In this document: in pieces, positions 1 to 10,996 of the stretch
Layout of the letters: each line of letters begins with the position of its first letter
Numbering within the stretch: position 1 is the first letter of the stretch
Assembly (NCBI RefSeq): GCF_030690345.1
Contig: NZ_JAUYGV010000007.1
Location: 1 to 64,000 of the forward strand
Direction of reading: 5' to 3'
DNA: 64,000 nucleotides
Source: Rheinheimera sp.
Lineage (GTDB): Bacteria; Pseudomonadota; Gammaproteobacteria; Enterobacterales; Alteromonadaceae
The notes under the pieces: model-generated
What the model was told of the DNA's origin: nothing
The model's input: only the letters and a program-made list of their open reading frames with translations
Database searches by the model: none
Program-made: the position numbers and the translations under genes

Positions 1-121
1 TCGTAAAGGCCAAACGGTAGCCGAAGCCTTAGCCGCACTGCAGGATAAAGCCGCTGAAGTGCCCGAGCTTAAGCTGTTTACCGATTTCATCGCCAACGCC
101 AGCAGAGGTATAGTGCGCTGA
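1..121 (+). CDS. lpxA: LpxA C-terminus, UDP-GlcNAc acyltransferase (partial)
   Basis: Only the last 39 codons are inside the window, read from base 2 to the TGA at 119-121. The end, [11 protein letters not shown], resembles the conserved C-terminus of LpxA (E. coli ends in a similar STRGLIR), and lpxB follows directly, as in E. coli. LpxA transfers a hydroxyacyl chain from ACP to UDP-GlcNAc, the first step of lipid A synthesis in the cytosol. The stop codon shares its last base with the lpxB start (TGATG), so the two genes are probably translationally coupled. Confidence 0.85.
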   Translation, partial: RKGQTVAEALAALQDKAAEVPELKLFTDFIANASRGIVR

Positions 122-1287
122 TGCCTGCAACTGACCGGCCGTTAAAAGTCGCTATTATCGCCGGAGAACACTCCGGCGATATTTTAGGTGCTGATCTGAT
201 CATTGCGCTTAAAGCTATGCACCCAGATGCGGTGTTTTACGGCATTGGCGGGCCGCGTATGCAGGCGCTGGGCTTTAACGCGCTGTTTGATATGGAAGAG
301 TTGGCGGTAATGGGCATTGTTGAAGTGCTGGGCCGTCTGCCGCGTTTACTGCAGGTTAAACGCGAAATTCTTGCTGCTTTGCTTGCTGATAAACCCGATG
401 TGTTTGTTGGTATCGACGCGCCGGACTTTAATCTGCCGGTGGAATTAAAGCTGAAACAAGCTGGTATTAAAACTGTGCACTATGTCAGCCCATCAGTGTG
501 GGCGTGGCGGCATAAACGTATCTTTAAAATTGCCGCGGCCACCAATATGGTGTTATCGCTGCTGCCGTTCGAAAAAGCCTTTTACGACAAATATCAGGTA
601 CCTTGCACCTTTGTTGGCCATACCATGGCCGACACTATGCCGCTGGATGTGGATAAAGCCGCAGCAAAAGCCGAATTGGGGTTACAACCGGACAAGCTGG
701 TGCTGGCGATTATGCCAGGCAGCCGTACCAACGAAATTAAACTGCTGGCGGCTGATTTTCTGCAGGCAGCCTTACTGTTGCAACAGCAGTTCTCTGATAT
801 ACAGTTTGTTACCAATATGGTAACGCCGGCTAAGGCCGCACAATTTAATGCGATTAAACAGCAAATAGCGCCGCAGCTGCACATCACTGAATTTACCGGT
901 CAGGCACGCCAGGTGCTGTTGGCTTCCGACGCTACCTTTATTACTTCAGGCACGGCGACGCTTGAGGCGATGTTGGCGAAATGCTTAATGGTGGTGGCGT
1001 ATCGCGCCAATTGGTTAACTTATCAAATTGGCCGGCGGCTGGTAAAGCTGGCGCATTTTAGCCTGCCTAATTTATTAGCCGGCCGTGCCATGGTGCCTGA
1101 GCTGTTGCAACATCAGGTTACGCCACAAGCGCTGGCAGAGGCGATGACACCTCAGCTCAGTGCTGAACGTGATGCTTTACTGGCAGAGTACCGTACCATT
1201 CATCAAAGCATTAAGTGCGACGCCAGTGCCAAAGCGGCGCAGGCGATATTACAGGTAGTTAAAAATGATGCTGTACCAGCGGCCTGA
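121..1287 (+). CDS. lpxB: Lipid-A-disaccharide synthase LpxB
   Basis: LpxB joins UDP-2,3-diacylglucosamine to lipid X to make the lipid A disaccharide at the inner face of the inner membrane. The 388-residue length matches the family (about 380). The N-terminal [15 protein letters not shown] block, the MPGSRTNEI motif near residue 199 and the [11 protein letters not shown] motif near residue 277 are the typical GT19 landmarks. It starts on the last base of the lpxA stop and its last 23 bases overlap rnhB, so lpxA-lpxB-rnhB-dnaE read as one operon with an essential envelope and replication role. Confidence 0.97.
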   Translation: MPATDRPLKVAIIAGEHSGDILGADLIIALKAMHPDAVFYGIGGPRMQALGFNALFDMEELAVMGIVEVLGRLPRLLQVKREILAALLADKPDVFVGIDAPDFNLPVELKLKQAGIKTVHYVSPSVWAWRHKRIFKIAAATNMVLSLLPFEKAFYDKYQVPCTFVGHTMADTMPLDVDKAAAKAELGLQPDKLVLAIMPGSRTNEIKLLAADFLQAALLLQQQFSDIQFVTNMVTPAKAAQFNAIKQQIAPQLHITEFTGQARQVLLASDATFITSGTATLEAMLAKCLMVVAYRANWLTYQIGRRLVKLAHFSLPNLLAGRAMVPELLQHQVTPQALAEAMTPQLSAERDALLAEYRTIHQSIKCDASAKAAQAILQVVKNDAVPAA

Positions 1288-1864
1288 TGTTCAGCTTATT
1301 TGCGGCGTGGATGAAGTGGGTCGTGGCCCGCTGATTGGTGCTGTAGTAACCGCTGCGGTTATTCTTGACCCGGCCAATCCTGTTGCCGGCTTAACAGATT
1401 CAAAGAAATTATCGGAAAAACGTCGTACTGAACTGGCTGAGCTTATTAAGCAAAATGCTCTTTGCTGGGCGCTGGGCCGTGCTGAGTCTGACGAGATTGA
1501 TGAGTTAAATATTCTGCACGCCACTATGTTGGCAATGCGCCGTGCTGTGGCCGGCCTGAGTATTAAACCGCAATGGATATTGGTAGACGGTAACCGCACA
1601 CCCGATTTTGGCATTGCGGCCACGGCCGTGGTAAAGGGCGACTTGTTAGTGCCGGAAATCAGCGCGGCGTCTATTTTGGCCAAGGTAGCGCGCGATGCTG
1701 AAATGCACAGTCTGCATCAGGCGCATCCGCAGTATGGCTTTGATGCTCACAAAGGTTACCCGACTGCTGCACACATGGCGGCAATAGCGGCACACGGCGT
1801 GTTAAGCCAACACCGGCGCAGCTTTAAACCGGTACGGTTGGTACTGGAGCAACAGGGACTATGA
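1265..1864 (+). CDS. rnhB: Ribonuclease HII
   Basis: RNase HII cuts RNA in RNA-DNA hybrids and removes single ribonucleotides from DNA. The 199-residue product is close to the 198 of E. coli Rnh[11 protein letters not shown] at residues 14-23 carries the first catalytic Asp-Glu pair, a VDGNR motif sits near residue 108, and KVARDAEM provides a further acidic residue. The start chosen lies 23 bases inside lpxB and gives the normal N-terminus, so translation is probably coupled to lpxB. Its stop overlaps the dnaE start by four bases (ATGA). Confidence 0.96.
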   Translation: MMLYQRPDVQLICGVDEVGRGPLIGAVVTAAVILDPANPVAGLTDSKKLSEKRRTELAELIKQNALCWALGRAESDEIDELNILHATMLAMRRAVAGLSIKPQWILVDGNRTPDFGIAATAVVKGDLLVPEISAASILAKVARDAEMHSLHQAHPQYGFDAHKGYPTAAHMAAIAAHGVLSQHRRSFKPVRLVLEQQGL

Positions 1865-4800
1865 GCTCGCCGGCTTTTATTCATCTGCGCGTGCACAGCG
1901 ACTTTTCTATGGTCGATGGTGTCGCCAAAGTAAAACCGATTATTAAAGCGGCACAAAAGCTCGGCATGCCGGCACTGGCATTAACCGATCAGATGAACTT
2001 CTGTGGTTTGGTGCGCTTTTACAGCACCGCGCACGAAGCCGGCATTAAGCCGATTATCGGCGTAGATTGTTGGGTACAGCACCCGCTGTTTGGCAGTGAA
2101 AGCAGCCGTATGTTGTTGCTTGCGGCCGACAATGCCGGCTATCAGAACCTCAGCCAGCTGATATCTAAAGCTTATCTGCGCGGCCATGTTGAGGGTAAAC
2201 CACAAATTGACCACGACTGGTTAGCACAGTACGCCCAAGGTGTCATTATCTTGTCCGGCGGCAAAGATGGCCTGCTTGGTAAGGCGTTGCTAAAAGAAAA
2301 TAACCAAAGCGTGACGGAGTTACTGGCGTTTTATCAGCAGTATTTTCCGCAACGTTTTTATCTCGAGCTTACCCGCACCGGCCGGCCGGATGAAGAACTG
2401 TATATTCAAAAAGCGGTAACCCTGGCAGAGCAACATGATTTACCACTGGTTGCTACCAATGAGGTAGTGTTTTTACTGCCGGAAGACTTCCCCGCACATG
2501 ACATTCGGGTGGCGATTCATGACGGTTACACCCTGGATGATAAACGCCGGCCGAAAAACTACTCAGAACAGCAATACCTGAAATCTGAGCAAGACATGCT
2601 GCAGTTGTTTGCTGACTTGCCCGAAGCGCTGGAAAACTCAGTCGAAATTGCTAAACGCTGTAATGTCACCATCCGCTTGGGTGAATACTTTTTACCGGCG
2701 TTTCCTACCGGTGGCATGACCGATGCGGATTTTCTGGTAATGAAATCGCGCGAAGGCCTGGAAGAACGCTTACTGCAGCTGTTCCCCGATGACAGCGTGC
2801 GTGCGCAGCAACGTGTCGGTTACGATGAACGCTTGCAAATTGAGCTCGACGTAATAAACCAAATGGGTTTCCCGGGTTACTTCCTCGTGGTAATGGAGTT
2901 TATCCAGTGGAGTAAGGATAACGACATTCCGGTTGGCCCGGGCCGCGGTTCGGGTGCCGGTTCTCTGGTTGCTTATGCGCTGAAAATTACCGACCTGGAT
3001 CCGCTGGAATTTGACTTGCTGTTCGAGCGTTTCTTAAACCCCGAACGGGTATCGATGCCGGATTTCGACGTAGATTTCTGTATGGACAGGCGCGACGAAG
3101 TTATTGACCACGTTGCCGATATGTATGGCCGCGAAGCGGTATCGCAAATTATTACCTTCGGTACCATGGCTGCTAAAGCGGTAATACGCGATGTTGGCCG
3201 GGTGCTGGGCCACCCGTACGGCTTTGTTGACCGCATCTCCAAGCTTATTCCGCCCACGCCCGGCATGACGCTGGAGCAGGCGTTTAAAGAAGAGCCGCGC
3301 CTGCCGGAGTTGTACGCTCAGGATCAGGAAGTAAAAGATCTGATTGATATGGCGCGTCAGCTCGAAGGCGTCACCCGTAATGCCGGCAAGCACGCCGGTG
3401 GTGTAGTCATAGCGCCAACCAAAATTACCGATTTCTCCCCGCTGTATTGCGATGATGAAGGCAATAACCCGGTTACCCAGTTTGATAAAAATGACGTTGA
3501 ATATGCCGGTCTGGTAAAATTCGACTTCTTAGGCCTGCGCACCCTCACTATCTTGCAGTGGGCGGTGAATATGGCCAACACGCGGCTGAAGAAAGAAGGC
3601 CGCGACAGCATCGACATCAACAGCATTCCGCTGGTGGATAAGAGAAGTTTCGACTTATTGCAAAAGGCCGACACGACAGCGGTATTCCAGCTGGAATCGC
3701 GCGGCATGAAAGACTTAATCCGCCGCCTGCAGCCGGACTGCTTTGAAGATATGATAGCCCTGGTAGCGCTGTTCCGGCCAGGGCCGTTGCAGTCGGGCAT
3801 GGTGGATAACTTTATCGACCGTAAACGCGGCCGTGAAGCTATCTCTTATCCGGACGCCACCTGGCAGCATGATTCATTAAAGCCGATTTTGGAACCAACG
3901 TACGGCATTATCCTGTATCAGGAGCAGGTAATGCAGATAGCCCAGGTGCTGTCGGGTTACTCGCTTGGCGGCGCTGACTTACTGCGCCGTGCTATGGGTA
4001 AGAAAAAGCCGGAAGAAATGGCCAAGCAGCGCGATACCTTTCAGGAAGGCGCGGCAAAAAATGGCATCGACCCCGACCTGGCAATTAAAATCTTCGACCT
4101 GGTAGAAAAATTTGCCGGTTACGGGTTTAACAAATCGCACTCGGCGGCTTATGCGTTGGTGTCGTACCAAACGCTGTGGATGAAGGCGCATTATCCGGCC
4201 GAATTTATGGCGGCGGTAATGTCGGCCGATATGGATAACACCGACAAAATTGTGACCCTGGTGGATGAGTGCGAGCGCATGAAGCTAAAGCTTATTCCGC
4301 CCGATGTTAACGCCGGGGTGTATAAGTTTACCGTTAATGAGCAAGGCCATATTGTGTATGGCATCGGCGCCATTAAAGGCGTCGGCGAAGGCCCGATAGA
4401 TGCTATTTTGGAGGCACGCAACAAGCACGGCAGCTTTAGCGACTTATTTGATTTTTGCGCCAAAGTTGATTTAAAAAAGCTGAACCGGCGCGTAATAGAA
4501 AAGCTGATTTTATCCGGCGCTATGGACCGCTTGGGTCCGCACCGCGCGGCGCTGTCAGCCACGTTAGAAGAAGCGATGAAGGCTGCCGAGCAGCACGCCA
4601 AAGCGCAGGCGGTGGGCCAGGATGATTTATTTGGTTTATTAAGCCCCGAACCGGAGCACGCGGCCGCCGCCTTTAAACAGGTAGAGCCTTGGGCGGATGA
4701 AGTCTGGCTGGAAGGCGAGCGCGAAACCCTGGGCCTGTATTTAACCGGTCATCCGATAAATCGTTATCTGCAAGAGATACCCAGATACGTTTCTTGTCGC

Positions 4801-5331
4801 TTAGTAGATTTACAACCGACACGAAAAGATCAAAGTGTCACTGTTGCCGGTTTGGTTGTATCGGTGCGGGTGATGATAAATAAGAAGGGCCGGCGCTGGG
4901 CTATTGTTACGTTGGATGACAAGTCAGCACGGCTTGATGTGCGGTTTTTTCCGGATCTGCTGGAAAACTTCGAGCAACAGCTACAAAAAGACCGGATCCT
5001 GGTAATAACGGGACAGGTCAGCTTTGATGATTTTAACGGTGGCCTTACAATGACCGGCCGCGATGTCAGCGAGATCACACAAGTACGGGAAAAATCTCTG
5101 AGATCGTTGAATATCACTGTACAATCGGCACAAATAGACCACAATTACCTGCAAAGATTGCAGCAGGTACTGGGTGAATTTAAAGCAGGTACGGTGCCGG
5201 TTAAACTCCGCTATCAACGCCCGGAAGGCGAAGTAATGTTACAGCTTGGAACGCAATGGTGGGTAACGCCGGCCGACGCTTTGTTGCACCAGTTAAAGCA
5301 ATTGGCAACAATAGAACTGGAATTTAATTAA
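1861..5331 (+). CDS. dnaE: DNA polymerase III alpha subunit
   Basis: This is the catalytic replicase subunit. The 1156-residue length matches E. coli DnaE (1160). The PHP domain opens with [12 protein letters not shown]; the palm has [16 protein letters not shown], followed by PDFDVDF, in which Asp401 and Asp403 carry the same numbers as the E. coli catalytic pair. A tandem helix-hairpin-helix region (near LILSGAMD) and an OB fold from about residue 993 follow, with a C-terminal tau-binding part. It overlaps rnhB by four bases and is followed 17 bases later by accA, the same order as in E. coli. Confidence 0.98.
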   Translation: MSSPAFIHLRVHSDFSMVDGVAKVKPIIKAAQKLGMPALALTDQMNFCGLVRFYSTAHEAGIKPIIGVDCWVQHPLFGSESSRMLLLAADNAGYQNLSQLISKAYLRGHVEGKPQIDHDWLAQYAQGVIILSGGKDGLLGKALLKENNQSVTELLAFYQQYFPQRFYLELTRTGRPDEELYIQKAVTLAEQHDLPLVATNEVVFLLPEDFPAHDIRVAIHDGYTLDDKRRPKNYSEQQYLKSEQDMLQLFADLPEALENSVEIAKRCNVTIRLGEYFLPAFPTGGMTDADFLVMKSREGLEERLLQLFPDDSVRAQQRVGYDERLQIELDVINQMGFPGYFLVVMEFIQWSKDNDIPVGPGRGSGAGSLVAYALKITDLDPLEFDLLFERFLNPERVSMPDFDVDFCMDRRDEVIDHVADMYGREAVSQIITFGTMAAKAVIRDVGRVLGHPYGFVDRISKLIPPTPGMTLEQAFKEEPRLPELYAQDQEVKDLIDMARQLEGVTRNAGKHAGGVVIAPTKITDFSPLYCDDEGNNPVTQFDKNDVEYAGLVKFDFLGLRTLTILQWAVNMANTRLKKEGRDSIDINSIPLVDKRSFDLLQKADTTAVFQLESRGMKDLIRRLQPDCFEDMIALVALFRPGPLQSGMVDNFIDRKRGREAISYPDATWQHDSLKPILEPTYGIILYQEQVMQIAQVLSGYSLGGADLLRRAMGKKKPEEMAKQRDTFQEGAAKNGIDPDLAIKIFDLVEKFAGYGFNKSHSAAYALVSYQTLWMKAHYPAEFMAAVMSADMDNTDKIVTLVDECERMKLKLIPPDVNAGVYKFTVNEQGHIVYGIGAIKGVGEGPIDAILEARNKHGSFSDLFDFCAKVDLKKLNRRVIEKLILSGAMDRLGPHRAALSATLEEAMKAAEQHAKAQAVGQDDLFGLLSPEPEHAAAAFKQVEPWADEVWLEGERETLGLYLTGHPINRYLQEIPRYVSCRLVDLQPTRKDQSVTVAGLVVSVRVMINKKGRRWAIVTLDDKSARLDVRFFPDLLENFEQQLQKDRILVITGQVSFDDFNGGLTMTGRDVSEITQVREKSLRSLNITVQSAQIDHNYLQRLQQVLGEFKAGTVPVKLRYQRPEGEVMLQLGTQWWVTPADALLHQLKQLATIELEFN

Positions 5332-5348
5332 TTAGGTAGTGACTGTCG

Positions 5349-6305
5349 ATGATGCTGAATTATTTAGAGTTTGAGCAACCTATTGCTGAACTTGAAGCAA
5401 AAATAGACGAATTACGTAATGTCAGCCGCAATGGCGACTACGATTTGGGCTTGGAAGAAGAGATCAACAAATTAAAAGAAAAGAGTCTGGGCCTGACGAA
5501 AAAAATCTTTGCTGAGCTTGGTGCCTGGCAGGTTGCGCAATTAGCGCGCCATCCGCTGCGGCCCTATACGCTGGATTATATCCAGCATATGTTTACTGAT
5601 TTTGACGATTTAGCCGGCGATCGTACCTTTGCCAATGATCAGGCTATTGTTGGCGGTACTGCGCGCCTCGGCGATATTCCGGTGATGATAATTGGTCATC
5701 AGAAAGGCCGTGACACCCGCGAGAAAATTAAGCGTAACTTTGGTATGCCACGCCCGGAAGGCTATCGCAAAGCGCTGCGCCTGATGGAAATGGCCGAGCG
5801 TTTTAACCTGCCAATTGTTACTTTTATTGATACGCCGGGTGCTTACCCTGGTATTGGCGCTGAAGAGCGGGGCCAGTCTGAAGCCATAGCGCGCAATTTA
5901 AAAGTAATGGCCGGACTTAAAGTACCGGTGATCTGCACCGTGATTGGTGAGGGCGGTTCCGGTGGCGCTTTGGCGATTGGTGTCGGTGATAAAGTGAATA
6001 TGCTGCAGTACAGCACTTATTCGGTTATTTCACCGGAAGGCTGCGCGTCAATTTTGTGGAAAAGCGCTGAAAAAGCACCATTGGCAGCCGAAGCCATGGG
6101 TATTACCGCCGAGCGTATTAAAGAGCTGAAGCTGATTGATGAAGTGGTACCGGAGCCGTTAGGTGGTGCTCACCGCTCACCGGAGCAAATGGCACAAACG
6201 TTAAAGCAAGCCTTGCTGCGTGATTTACAGAAACTGCAGAAGATGAGCAGTAAAGAGCTGCTGGATGTGCGCTACAAGCGTCTGATGTCTTACGGCTACT
6301 GTTAA
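5349..6305 (+). CDS. accA: Acetyl-CoA carboxylase carboxyltransferase subunit alpha
   Basis: AccA forms, with AccD, the carboxyltransferase that moves CO2 from carboxybiotin to acetyl-CoA, giving malonyl-CoA for fatty acid synthesis. The 318 residues match E. coli (319), and the N-terminus [18 protein letters not shown] is very close to the E. coli one, which fixes the start at the first of two adjacent ATG codons. A glycine-rich [15 protein letters not shown] segment near residue 200 contributes to the acyl-CoA site. The gene is the last before a strong terminator, so lpxB-rnhB-dnaE-accA may form one transcript. Confidence 0.97.
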   Translation: MMLNYLEFEQPIAELEAKIDELRNVSRNGDYDLGLEEEINKLKEKSLGLTKKIFAELGAWQVAQLARHPLRPYTLDYIQHMFTDFDDLAGDRTFANDQAIVGGTARLGDIPVMIIGHQKGRDTREKIKRNFGMPRPEGYRKALRLMEMAERFNLPIVTFIDTPGAYPGIGAEERGQSEAIARNLKVMAGLKVPVICTVIGEGGSGGALAIGVGDKVNMLQYSTYSVISPEGCASILWKSAEKAPLAAEAMGITAERIKELKLIDEVVPEPLGGAHRSPEQMAQTLKQALLRDLQKLQKMSSKELLDVRYKRLMSYGYC

Positions 6306-6325
6306 ACACTAATTTAGCGCCCCTA

Positions 6326-6354
6326 AGCCAGTGCCTCTGCACTGGCTTTTTATT
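6326..6354 (+). terminator. Rho-independent terminator after accA
   Basis: A perfect 9-bp stem, AGCCAGTGC (6326-6334) with GCACTGGCT (6339-6347), closes a CTCT loop and runs into a T-rich tract. It lies 20 bases after the accA stop and separates accA from tilS. Confidence 0.9.
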
Positions 6355-6396
6355 TTGTGGTAGCCTTAGCGCCTTGATAACCCGGTAAAACACCCG

Positions 6397-7704
6397 ATGC
6401 CCGAACTGACACCTGAGCTGAGTCCCCGCTATTTATTGCAGACGTTAGCGCTGCAAGCTGACAGCCATATTGTGCTGGCGCTCAGTGGCGGGCTGGATTC
6501 GATGGTGCTGCTCGATTTATTAGCCAAAGCCAGGTTACTGCAGCCGTTCGAATTACAGGCAGTATATGTTAACCATGGTATCAGCGTTTATGCAGGGCAG
6601 TGGGGCGACTTTTGTGCACAGCAATGTCAGGCGCGCGGCGTAAGTTTTACTCAGCGCCAGGTCGAGCTGCATGGCAGTGATAACCTGGAGCACAAAGCAC
6701 GACAAGCACGTTACGATGCGCTGGCTGAGTTTATCCGTGACGACACACATATGCTGCTGAGCGCACATCATGGCGATGATCAGTTAGAAAGCCTGTTATT
6801 GGCGCTAAAACGTGGCTCAGGTGCTGCCGGGTTAAGTGGTATAGCAGCACAGCGCCGCTTTGCTGCAGGCACCTTAGTGCGGCCTTTATTGGCGTTTAAC
6901 CGCGCTGAGCTGGCAAGCTATGCTGATGAAAACCGCTTAAGTTGGATTAGCGATGACAGCAACAGCGATCTGCGTTTTGAGCGTAACTTTATCCGCCATC
7001 AGGTCAGCCCGGTATTACTGCAGCGTTGGCCGCATTTTGCAGCCAGTGCTGCCCGTAGCATGCAGCATCTGGCCGATTTACAGCAGTTGGCCGATCATTA
7101 TACGCAGCTGGCATTGGCGCAGTGCTTAATTGATAACTGCCTGCAACTGGCGGCGCTGGCAAGCTTGCTGCCGCTGCAACAGGATTTGGTTATCCGGCGT
7201 TGGTTAAGTGGTTATGGGTTAATCCCCGAAAGTCAGTGGTTAAACACGCTGAAACAGCAGGTAATAGCTGCCAGGGAGGATGCCACGCCCGTGTTGGTGC
7301 TGGCTGATTATCAGGTACGCCGCTATGGCGGTAAGTTGTTCTTGCTCAGTGCCGCAGAGGTGGAACAGCCGCAGCAGCTGCTGGTTTGGCAGGGCGAAGC
7401 GGAGTTATTGCTGCCGGCACAGTGCGGGCAGTTGTACTTTAGCGCGCAGTCGCAACAGGGCGCTTTACCGCTTGCGGTTAGCACTGCCAGTGTGGTTTTC
7501 GGTAAGCTTAGTTTGCGCTTTAAACCGGCCGGTGCTGCGGTGCACAGGCCGTTAAAGCAATGGTTTAAATTGTGGCGGGTACCGCCCTGGCAGCGCCAGC
7601 GCATTCCGTTGCTGTTGGTTAATGACGAGCTGGTTGCTGTAGCCGGCTATGCCAGCAGCTATGCGTCGTCAGAGGCCGTTTATTGGCTAAGCTGGCGCCG
7701 CTAG
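6397..7704 (+). CDS. tilS: tRNA(Ile)-lysidine synthase
   Basis: TilS attaches lysine to C34 of the CAU-anticodon tRNA-Ile, changing it from a Met-like to an isoleucine tRNA; it is essential. The ATP pyrophosphatase P-loop SGGLDSM is at residues 30-36, followed by VYVNHG and the FERNFIRHQV segment typical of TilS; a C-terminal substrate-binding domain fills residues 330-435. The length of 435 is like E. coli (432). It follows accA as in E. coli and meets the leftward diguanylate cyclase tail to tail with 11 bases between. Confidence 0.95.
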   Translation: MPELTPELSPRYLLQTLALQADSHIVLALSGGLDSMVLLDLLAKARLLQPFELQAVYVNHGISVYAGQWGDFCAQQCQARGVSFTQRQVELHGSDNLEHKARQARYDALAEFIRDDTHMLLSAHHGDDQLESLLLALKRGSGAAGLSGIAAQRRFAAGTLVRPLLAFNRAELASYADENRLSWISDDSNSDLRFERNFIRHQVSPVLLQRWPHFAASAARSMQHLADLQQLADHYTQLALAQCLIDNCLQLAALASLLPLQQDLVIRRWLSGYGLIPESQWLNTLKQQVIAAREDATPVLVLADYQVRRYGGKLFLLSAAEVEQPQQLLVWQGEAELLLPAQCGQLYFSAQSQQGALPLAVSTASVVFGKLSLRFKPAGAAVHRPLKQWFKLWRVPPWQRQRIPLLLVNDELVAVAGYASSYASSEAVYWLSWRR

Positions 7705-7715
7705 CTGCATTTTAC

Positions 7716-8615
7716 TCAGGCAAAACGCACCGTGCTTTTGCCGGCATTTTTTGCGTCGTACAAGGCGTCGTCAGCGGCTTTAAATAACCGGCCGACATCC
7801 TGGCCCGGTTTTAACTGTGCCAAACCGGCACTGGCACTAACCTGATACTGCTGGCAAAGATGGTGCTGATTAATCACTTTAAGCAGTCGTCTGGCCACCA
7901 GTTGTGCACTGTCCGCATCCTGGCTTGATAAAATTACGGCAAATTCATCGCCACCAAAACGGAATACACTGTCAGTTGCTCTGAGCGTGTCGCGCAAACA
8001 GCCGGCAACTACCAACAGCACTTCATCGCCTGCCGCATGGCCGGCAACATCGTTTACCTGCTTAAAGTTGTCTAAATCCAGTAACAGTAATGCGCAGCTG
8101 CTGTCGTTACGTTGTGCCAACTGAACTGCTTTGGCAATGGCATCGTCAAAAAAGCGACGGTTACCTAAGCCGGTCAGCGTATCTTTCAGTGCCAGTTGCT
8201 GTAAGCGGGCCACTACCAGCGCATTACGCAGCGAAAACAGCCACTCTGACTCGAGTAGCAGCAGTTCGCGCTGCAGCATAGGTGTGAAGGCATAGTCGCT
8301 TTGGTACACTAACTCGGCCAAACATTGCTGATTCAATATCAGCATACTGCGATGCTCAAAAGCGGCGGCTTGAGAGCCGCGGGCCGGGAATTCGCCTACT
8401 GCAGTATTAAGCTGCAGTAAGGACAGCGGCAAAATTTTGCCCACCGCCATTGATACGATATTTACCTGCTGTTGGATATCCAGTGTGGTTTGTAACTGGC
8501 TGATCAGGCTTTGCTCTGCACTTGCCGGTAGCTCAGGCCAGTGCTGCAGTTTGGTTATTGCGGCATAACAAGGCGCACTGCTTAACGCGACATCGTGTAG
8601 TAATGCGTATTCCAT
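7716..8615 (-). CDS. GGDEF diguanylate cyclase with unassigned N-terminal domain
   Basis: The C-terminal half (from LKDTLTGLGNRRFF, about residue 142) is a GGDEF domain that makes cyclic di-GMP from two GTP. The active-site loop is intact (GGDEF, residues 221-225) and an RxxD inhibition site (RATD, 212-215) sits five residues upstream, so product inhibition is expected. Residues 1-140 have no membrane segment or motif that I recognise; they may be a cytosolic sensor domain. The ATG at 8615 has a weak AAGG upstream. It is probably monocistronic. Confidence 0.88.
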   Translation of the reverse strand: MEYALLHDVALSSAPCYAAITKLQHWPELPASAEQSLISQLQTTLDIQQQVNIVSMAVGKILPLSLLQLNTAVGEFPARGSQAAAFEHRSMLILNQQCLAELVYQSDYAFTPMLQRELLLLESEWLFSLRNALVVARLQQLALKDTLTGLGNRRFFDDAIAKAVQLAQRNDSSCALLLLDLDNFKQVNDVAGHAAGDEVLLVVAGCLRDTLRATDSVFRFGGDEFAVILSSQDADSAQLVARRLLKVINQHHLCQQYQVSASAGLAQLKPGQDVGRLFKAADDALYDAKNAGKSTVRFA

Positions 8616-8723
8616 AAAATGACCTTTTGCTACTTATCTGCTGTTTAAAAGCAAATATCAGGCCATATATTAAATACAATTTAATTCAATACCTTATAAA
8701 CAGAGTGCTGCTATTTAGGCAAA

Positions 8724-8743
8724 GCTGTCAAGTCGTTGACAGC
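8724..8743 (-). terminator. Terminator-like hairpin after the patatin gene
   Basis: An 8-bp perfect stem (GCTGTCAA with TTGACAGC) and a 4-base loop lie 11 bases past the stop of the leftward patatin gene. On the minus strand only a short TTT follows, so it may be a weak terminator. Confidence 0.5.
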
Positions 8744-8754
8744 GTAATGGCTGG

Positions 8755-9894
8755 TTAATCGGCAAGAAATTGCATAATAGTGTCCATTTGCGCCAGCGCA
8801 TCTTCATAACCAAGCTCAATTAATCTGCGGGTATAACGCTGTTCAAACAGCAGGTAGCTGGCGAGGCTGGAATCCGAGTGTTGGCGTATACCGGTAAAAC
8901 GCAGCATAGTGCGTACCGCCAGTGGCAGGGACAGAAAGTGTTCGCTGGCAATTTGGCCAAAATTTTGGCTTGGGTTGATTAGCAGGCTTTGCACCGGTTT
9001 TAAGTCGGATTTAACGCCATGTTGCTGCAAGGTACTAATGGTATTGTTTACCCGCTGCATGCGCTCTAAATCTGAGTTCAGACTGTCGGTAAACACCGTA
9101 TCCAGTAAATGGCCGGCTATGGTAGCCAAATCCGGGTGATGCAGCATACGTTGGTTGTGTTCATTTTTACGCGGGTCGGCCACACCAATGATCATAATTT
9201 TGTCGGCGCCCAAATGGATAGGGGCACTAAGTGGTGCCAGTTGATTAACCGAGCCGTCGCCGAAATATTGCTGATGAATACGCACGGTTGGAAACACCAC
9301 CGGAATGGCGGCTGAGGCCATCAGGTGATGCACACCTAACAAAGTCCGTTGACCGCAGCGTTTGGCGCGGCGCCACTCTTGCGCACTGTCAGACTGAAAA
9401 AAAGTAATAGAATCGCCGTTGTTATAGCATGATGCCGTAACAGACACACTCGACAGATAGCCGCCCATAATATTGCGGTCAATCCGCTTTAAATCCAGCA
9501 CCTTGCTCAACAGCTGTCGCAACGGCTTATTATCAAACAAACTTACTGCATGTTTATTGGCATAATCGGCCTGAAACGAGCTGAAAATACCGCGCAATAA
9601 CTGACGGAAAATACGCGGATAGTCAGAGTAATACACCTGGTTGGTATGGAAGTTACGCCAAATCCATTCCAGCTTTTTAACCCCCAGATGAAAACAGGAG
9701 GCATAGCAGGCCATGGCTGCGCCGTTTATTGCACCGGCGGATGTGCCGCTGATAATTTGAAACGGTAATTTGGCACTTCTGGGGTATTGCTGTGCAATGG
9801 CTTTGAGCACACCAACCTGATATGCCGCCCTGGCGCCACCGCCGGAGAGCAGCAGGGCCGTCTTTTTTTCTGGCTTTACTTCTGTTTCAGACAT
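8755..9894 (-). CDS. Patatin-like phospholipase
   Basis: Patatin-like proteins are Ser-Asp dyad lipases or acyl hydrolases. The oxyanion-hole motif [12 protein letters not shown] begins at residue 17, the nucleophile elbow GTSAG is at residues 50-54 (Ser52), and the catalytic Asp is in FGDGSVNQ near residue 213. There is no signal peptide, so the enzyme is probably cytosolic or peripheral to the membrane. At 379 residues it has an extension of about 130 residues after the catalytic core. The physiological substrate is unknown. It is divergent from the DUF3014 gene. Confidence 0.88.
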   Translation of the reverse strand: MSETEVKPEKKTALLLSGGGARAAYQVGVLKAIAQQYPRSAKLPFQIISGTSAGAINGAAMACYASCFHLGVKKLEWIWRNFHTNQVYYSDYPRIFRQLLRGIFSSFQADYANKHAVSLFDNKPLRQLLSKVLDLKRIDRNIMGGYLSSVSVTASCYNNGDSITFFQSDSAQEWRRAKRCGQRTLLGVHHLMASAAIPVVFPTVRIHQQYFGDGSVNQLAPLSAPIHLGADKIMIIGVADPRKNEHNQRMLHHPDLATIAGHLLDTVFTDSLNSDLERMQRVNNTISTLQQHGVKSDLKPVQSLLINPSQNFGQIASEHFLSLPLAVRTMLRFTGIRQHSDSSLASYLLFEQRYTRRLIELGYEDALAQMDTIMQFLAD

Positions 9895-10007
9895 AACGGG
9901 GTTGAACTTTTTCCATACAACAGGCTCTTTGCCTAGTATAGTGCTGGAATAATTCAGGAATGCAACGCTTAAAAGCGTTTCAATGGCAGATCGCGAGCGG
10001 AGAAGTT

Positions 10008-10862
10008 ATGACAGAGCAAAAATCAAACAACAGTCAACAGTTGTACTATGCCGGTATAGCCGCCGTCATTATTGTGCTGCTGGTTGCGCTATGGTGGCTG
10101 TTTGCGCCGCAGCAACCGGAACCGGTTGTACAGGCTCCCGCACCGGTGGAGGTGCCGGCAGTGATTGAAGCAGAACCGCAGCCACAGCCTGCAACTGACG
10201 CCGGTGAAGCAGAAGCAGAAGCGCCGGTTACAGCACAAACTGAACCCGAGCCGGAGCCAGCGGTTGAAGTGCCGGTATTGCCGGCGCTGGAGCAATCCGA
10301 TGTCGAGGTGAAACAACGTTTGCTGGCGCTGGACTGGCGCCCGGGGCTGGCCAATTTATTTGTTACTGAAGATATGCTGCGCAGCCTGGTGGTACAAATT
10401 GATAATATTGCACAGGGCCAGCTGGTTGCAGGTCAGCCGGTGTTAATGCCGTTAGAGCAGCGCTTTAGCCTGGACGAAAGCGAACCGCTGCTATTGGAGC
10501 AGCAGAGCTTCGGCCGTTACGAGCCTTATATTCAGTTGTTGGAAAGTGTACCACCACAGCAGCTGATACCGTTGTTTCAGCGTTATGAACCTTTATTGCA
10601 ACAAGCTTATGCAGAGTTGGGTTATCCGGATGAGTTGTTTAAAAATAAGCTTATAGCAGCGATAGACCTGCTGTTAGCCACACCGGAGGTAGAGTACCCG
10701 TTAGAGCTGGAGCGGCCGTCAGTGGTGTATATTTTTGCCGATCCGGCCATAGAACAATTGCCGGCGCCGCAAAAGCAAATGATCCGGCTTGGGCCTGATA
10801 ATCAAAATAAAATCAAAGCGTTATTGCAGCGATATCGGGCAGAGTTAACATCTGCGCCTTAA
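10008..10862 (+). CDS. DUF3014 family membrane-anchored periplasmic protein
   Basis: The product has a short cytosolic N-terminus, one membrane segment (about residues 13-33), a Pro/Glu/Ala-rich spacer to about residue 95 and a globular domain that matches my memory of DUF3014. The likely topology is inner membrane with the domain in the periplasm. The function of the family is unknown to me. An ATG at 10008 with GGAGAAG two bases upstream is preferred over an in-frame start at 9960, which lacks a ribosome site. It is divergent from the patatin gene, with a weak terminator downstream. Confidence 0.8.
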   Translation: MTEQKSNNSQQLYYAGIAAVIIVLLVALWWLFAPQQPEPVVQAPAPVEVPAVIEAEPQPQPATDAGEAEAEAPVTAQTEPEPEPAVEVPVLPALEQSDVEVKQRLLALDWRPGLANLFVTEDMLRSLVVQIDNIAQGQLVAGQPVLMPLEQRFSLDESEPLLLEQQSFGRYEPYIQLLESVPPQQLIPLFQRYEPLLQQAYAELGYPDELFKNKLIAAIDLLLATPEVEYPLELERPSVVYIFADPAIEQLPAPQKQMIRLGPDNQNKIKALLQRYRAELTSAP

Positions 10863-10889
10863 TTTTCTACGGGTTGTTTGCGATTAAGC

Positions 10890-10908
10890 AGCCTGACAGG
10901 GCTTTTTT
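10890..10908 (+). terminator. Weak terminator after the DUF3014 gene
   Basis: A short 4-bp stem (AGCC with GGCT around a six-base loop) is followed by six T residues. The stem is short, so termination may be partial. Confidence 0.4.
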
Positions 10909-10996
10909 GATCTTAACAGTGAAAACAAGTGGTTGAATAGAAAAACTCGCCTATGCTGAATGTTGATTGTTAACATTTAGCGAGGTTTGCCGGTTT

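Noticed and set aside
10046-10354. Leftward Ser/Gly/Ala-rich frames opposite the DUF3014 gene
   Set aside because: They are shadows of the Pro/Glu/Ala-rich linker on the plus strand.
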